Below are positions 4,784 to 5,449 of a stretch of 5,449 nt of DNA, piece by piece; within the stretch, counting starts at the first letter, position 1, and each line of letters begins with the position of its first letter. Under the pieces are notes generated by a model. The model worked only from the letters and a program-made list of their open reading frames with translations. It did not search any database and was not told the DNA's origin. A program made the position numbers and the translations under genes. This stretch comes from Campylobacterota bacterium. Its GTDB lineage: Bacteria > Campylobacterota > Campylobacteria > Campylobacterales > Sulfurimonadaceae. The stretch lies in contig JAADDU010000165.1 in assembly GCA_013153755.1 (NCBI GenBank), forward strand, positions 1 through 5,449, read 5' to 3'.

Positions 4784-5449
4784 ATGCAAGAAAAAAAACT
4801 TGATATAACTCCGGCGAGGTTGGATTTTACTCAAAGTATAACAGGACTAATATTGGCTATATTTATTATGGGTCATCTACTCTTTGAAGCGTCTATACTT
4901 ATAAGTAATGAAGCTATGTATAAAGTGACTTTAATGTTTGAGGGGTACTACTTTTTTGGGCATAGGTATCCTGAGATTATTACTTTTTTAGCAATCACCA
5001 TAAGTATTGTATTTATAGTTCATGCTGCTATAGCTCTTAGAAAATTTCCAGATAACTATAGACAACATAAAGTTATGAAAGAGCATGTGATAAGGATGAA
5101 ACATGAAGATACTTCACTCTGGATTATCCAGATAACTACTGGTTTTATTATGTTTTTTATAGGAAGTGTACATCTATATACAATGATGGCAGAACCATCA
5201 AATATAGGACCGTTTGCATCTGCATTTAGAATAGTACAAGAGCATATGGCACCTTTATATCTATTACTTTTACTATCTGTAGTTACACATGCTTTTATAG
5301 GGCTTTATCGTTTAGCTCTAAAGTGGGGTTTTATGGAGGGTAAAAGTACAAAAGTGTCTCGTGCTAGATTTAAGTTTTTGATGAAGAGTTTTATATTTAT
5401 TTATATTCTTATAGGTTTGGCATCTTTAGTAAAATATACATATATAGGA
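4784..5449 (+). CDS. frdC: Fumarate reductase cytochrome b subunit, dihaem type (3' end cut off)
   Basis: The frame starts at an ATG with AGGA nine bases upstream and is open for 222 codons to the window edge. It matches the Wolinella succinogenes FrdC that I remember without gaps, at a constant offset of 13. Haem-ligand histidines are His31 (G-H-L-L-F), His80 (V-H-A-A-I-A-L-R-K-F-P), His130 (G-S-V-H-L-Y-T-M-M) and His169 (T-H-A-F-I-G-L-Y-R-L-A), corresponding to His44, 93, 143 and 182. Glu53 corresponds to Glu66 of the menaquinol-oxidation site. Five membrane helices are evident (about 19-40, 65-86, 113-135, 156-180, 203-218). It anchors FrdAB to the inner membrane and passes electrons from menaquinol through two haems to fumarate. 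Position 167, matching the Wolinella proton-path Glu180, is Val. The N-terminus is 13 residues shorter than in Wolinella, and roughly the last 20-35 residues lie outside. It shares an operon with the flavoprotein upstream; frdA and frdB are expected next. Confidence 0.95.
   Translation, partial: MQEKKLDITPARLDFTQSITGLILAIFIMGHLLFEASILISNEAMYKVTLMFEGYYFFGHRYPEIITFLAITISIVFIVHAAIALRKFPDNYRQHKVMKEHVIRMKHEDTSLWIIQITTGFIMFFIGSVHLYTMMAEPSNIGPFASAFRIVQEHMAPLYLLLLLSVVTHAFIGLYRLALKWGFMEGKSTKVSRARFKFLMKSFIFIYILIGLASLVKYTYIG

Overview
The window is AT-rich and densely packed. It most likely comes from a Campylobacterota (Epsilonproteobacteria) chromosome, perhaps a Sulfurimonas- or Arcobacter-like organism. 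The strongest evidence is the truncated gene at the right end, which aligns without gaps, at a constant 13-residue offset, to the Wolinella succinogenes-type dihaem fumarate reductase cytochrome b as I remember it. T-rich promoters with extended -10 boxes (TGn-TATAAT) and low-GC codon use also fit. The genus is an inference, not a demonstration.

Left part (1-1196, minus strand): the end of a surface-glycan (lipooligosaccharide or similar) gene cluster. It holds a complete GT9 heptosyltransferase-like gene followed 25 bases later by the 5' end of a family 2 glycosyltransferase that runs off the window. A 96-base divergent promoter region separates them from a plus-strand lipoprotein gene of unknown function (1293-1847).

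Middle part (1848-3296): small envelope and hypothetical genes. A minus-strand pair encodes an exported single-domain rhodanese (TTG start) and an easily missed 38-residue membrane peptide whose start overlaps the rhodanese stop (ATGA). A hairpin closes this unit against the convergent lipoprotein gene. A palindromic TATAATTATA provides overlapping, oppositely directed -10 boxes for the rhodanese and for a plus-strand Lys-rich helical protein of unknown function (2441-2812). Convergent to the latter, with three bases between the stop codons, is a minus-strand membrane protein. Its frame is open for 48 codons upstream of the first ATG but has no ATG, GTG or TTG start there.

Right part (3297-5449, plus strand): an apparent respiratory operon. 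The first gene encodes a 490-residue flavoprotein of the dihydrolipoamide dehydrogenase/glutathione reductase fold in which both redox-active cysteines are replaced (Gly43, Ala48), while the FAD site, the NAD site and the C-terminal His-Glu pair are kept. Fourteen bases downstream is frdC, the dihaem membrane anchor of quinol:fumarate reductase. It keeps all four haem histidines and the menaquinol-site Glu, but has Val at the position of the Wolinella 'E-pathway' Glu180. frdA and frdB would be expected just beyond the window. The pairing suggests the flavoprotein works in NAD(P)H or quinone redox chemistry linked to fumarate respiration, not as a 2-oxoacid dehydrogenase E3 subunit.

No tRNA, rRNA, CRISPR array, insertion sequence or prophage feature was seen, and no stretch longer than 300 bases lacks a gene.
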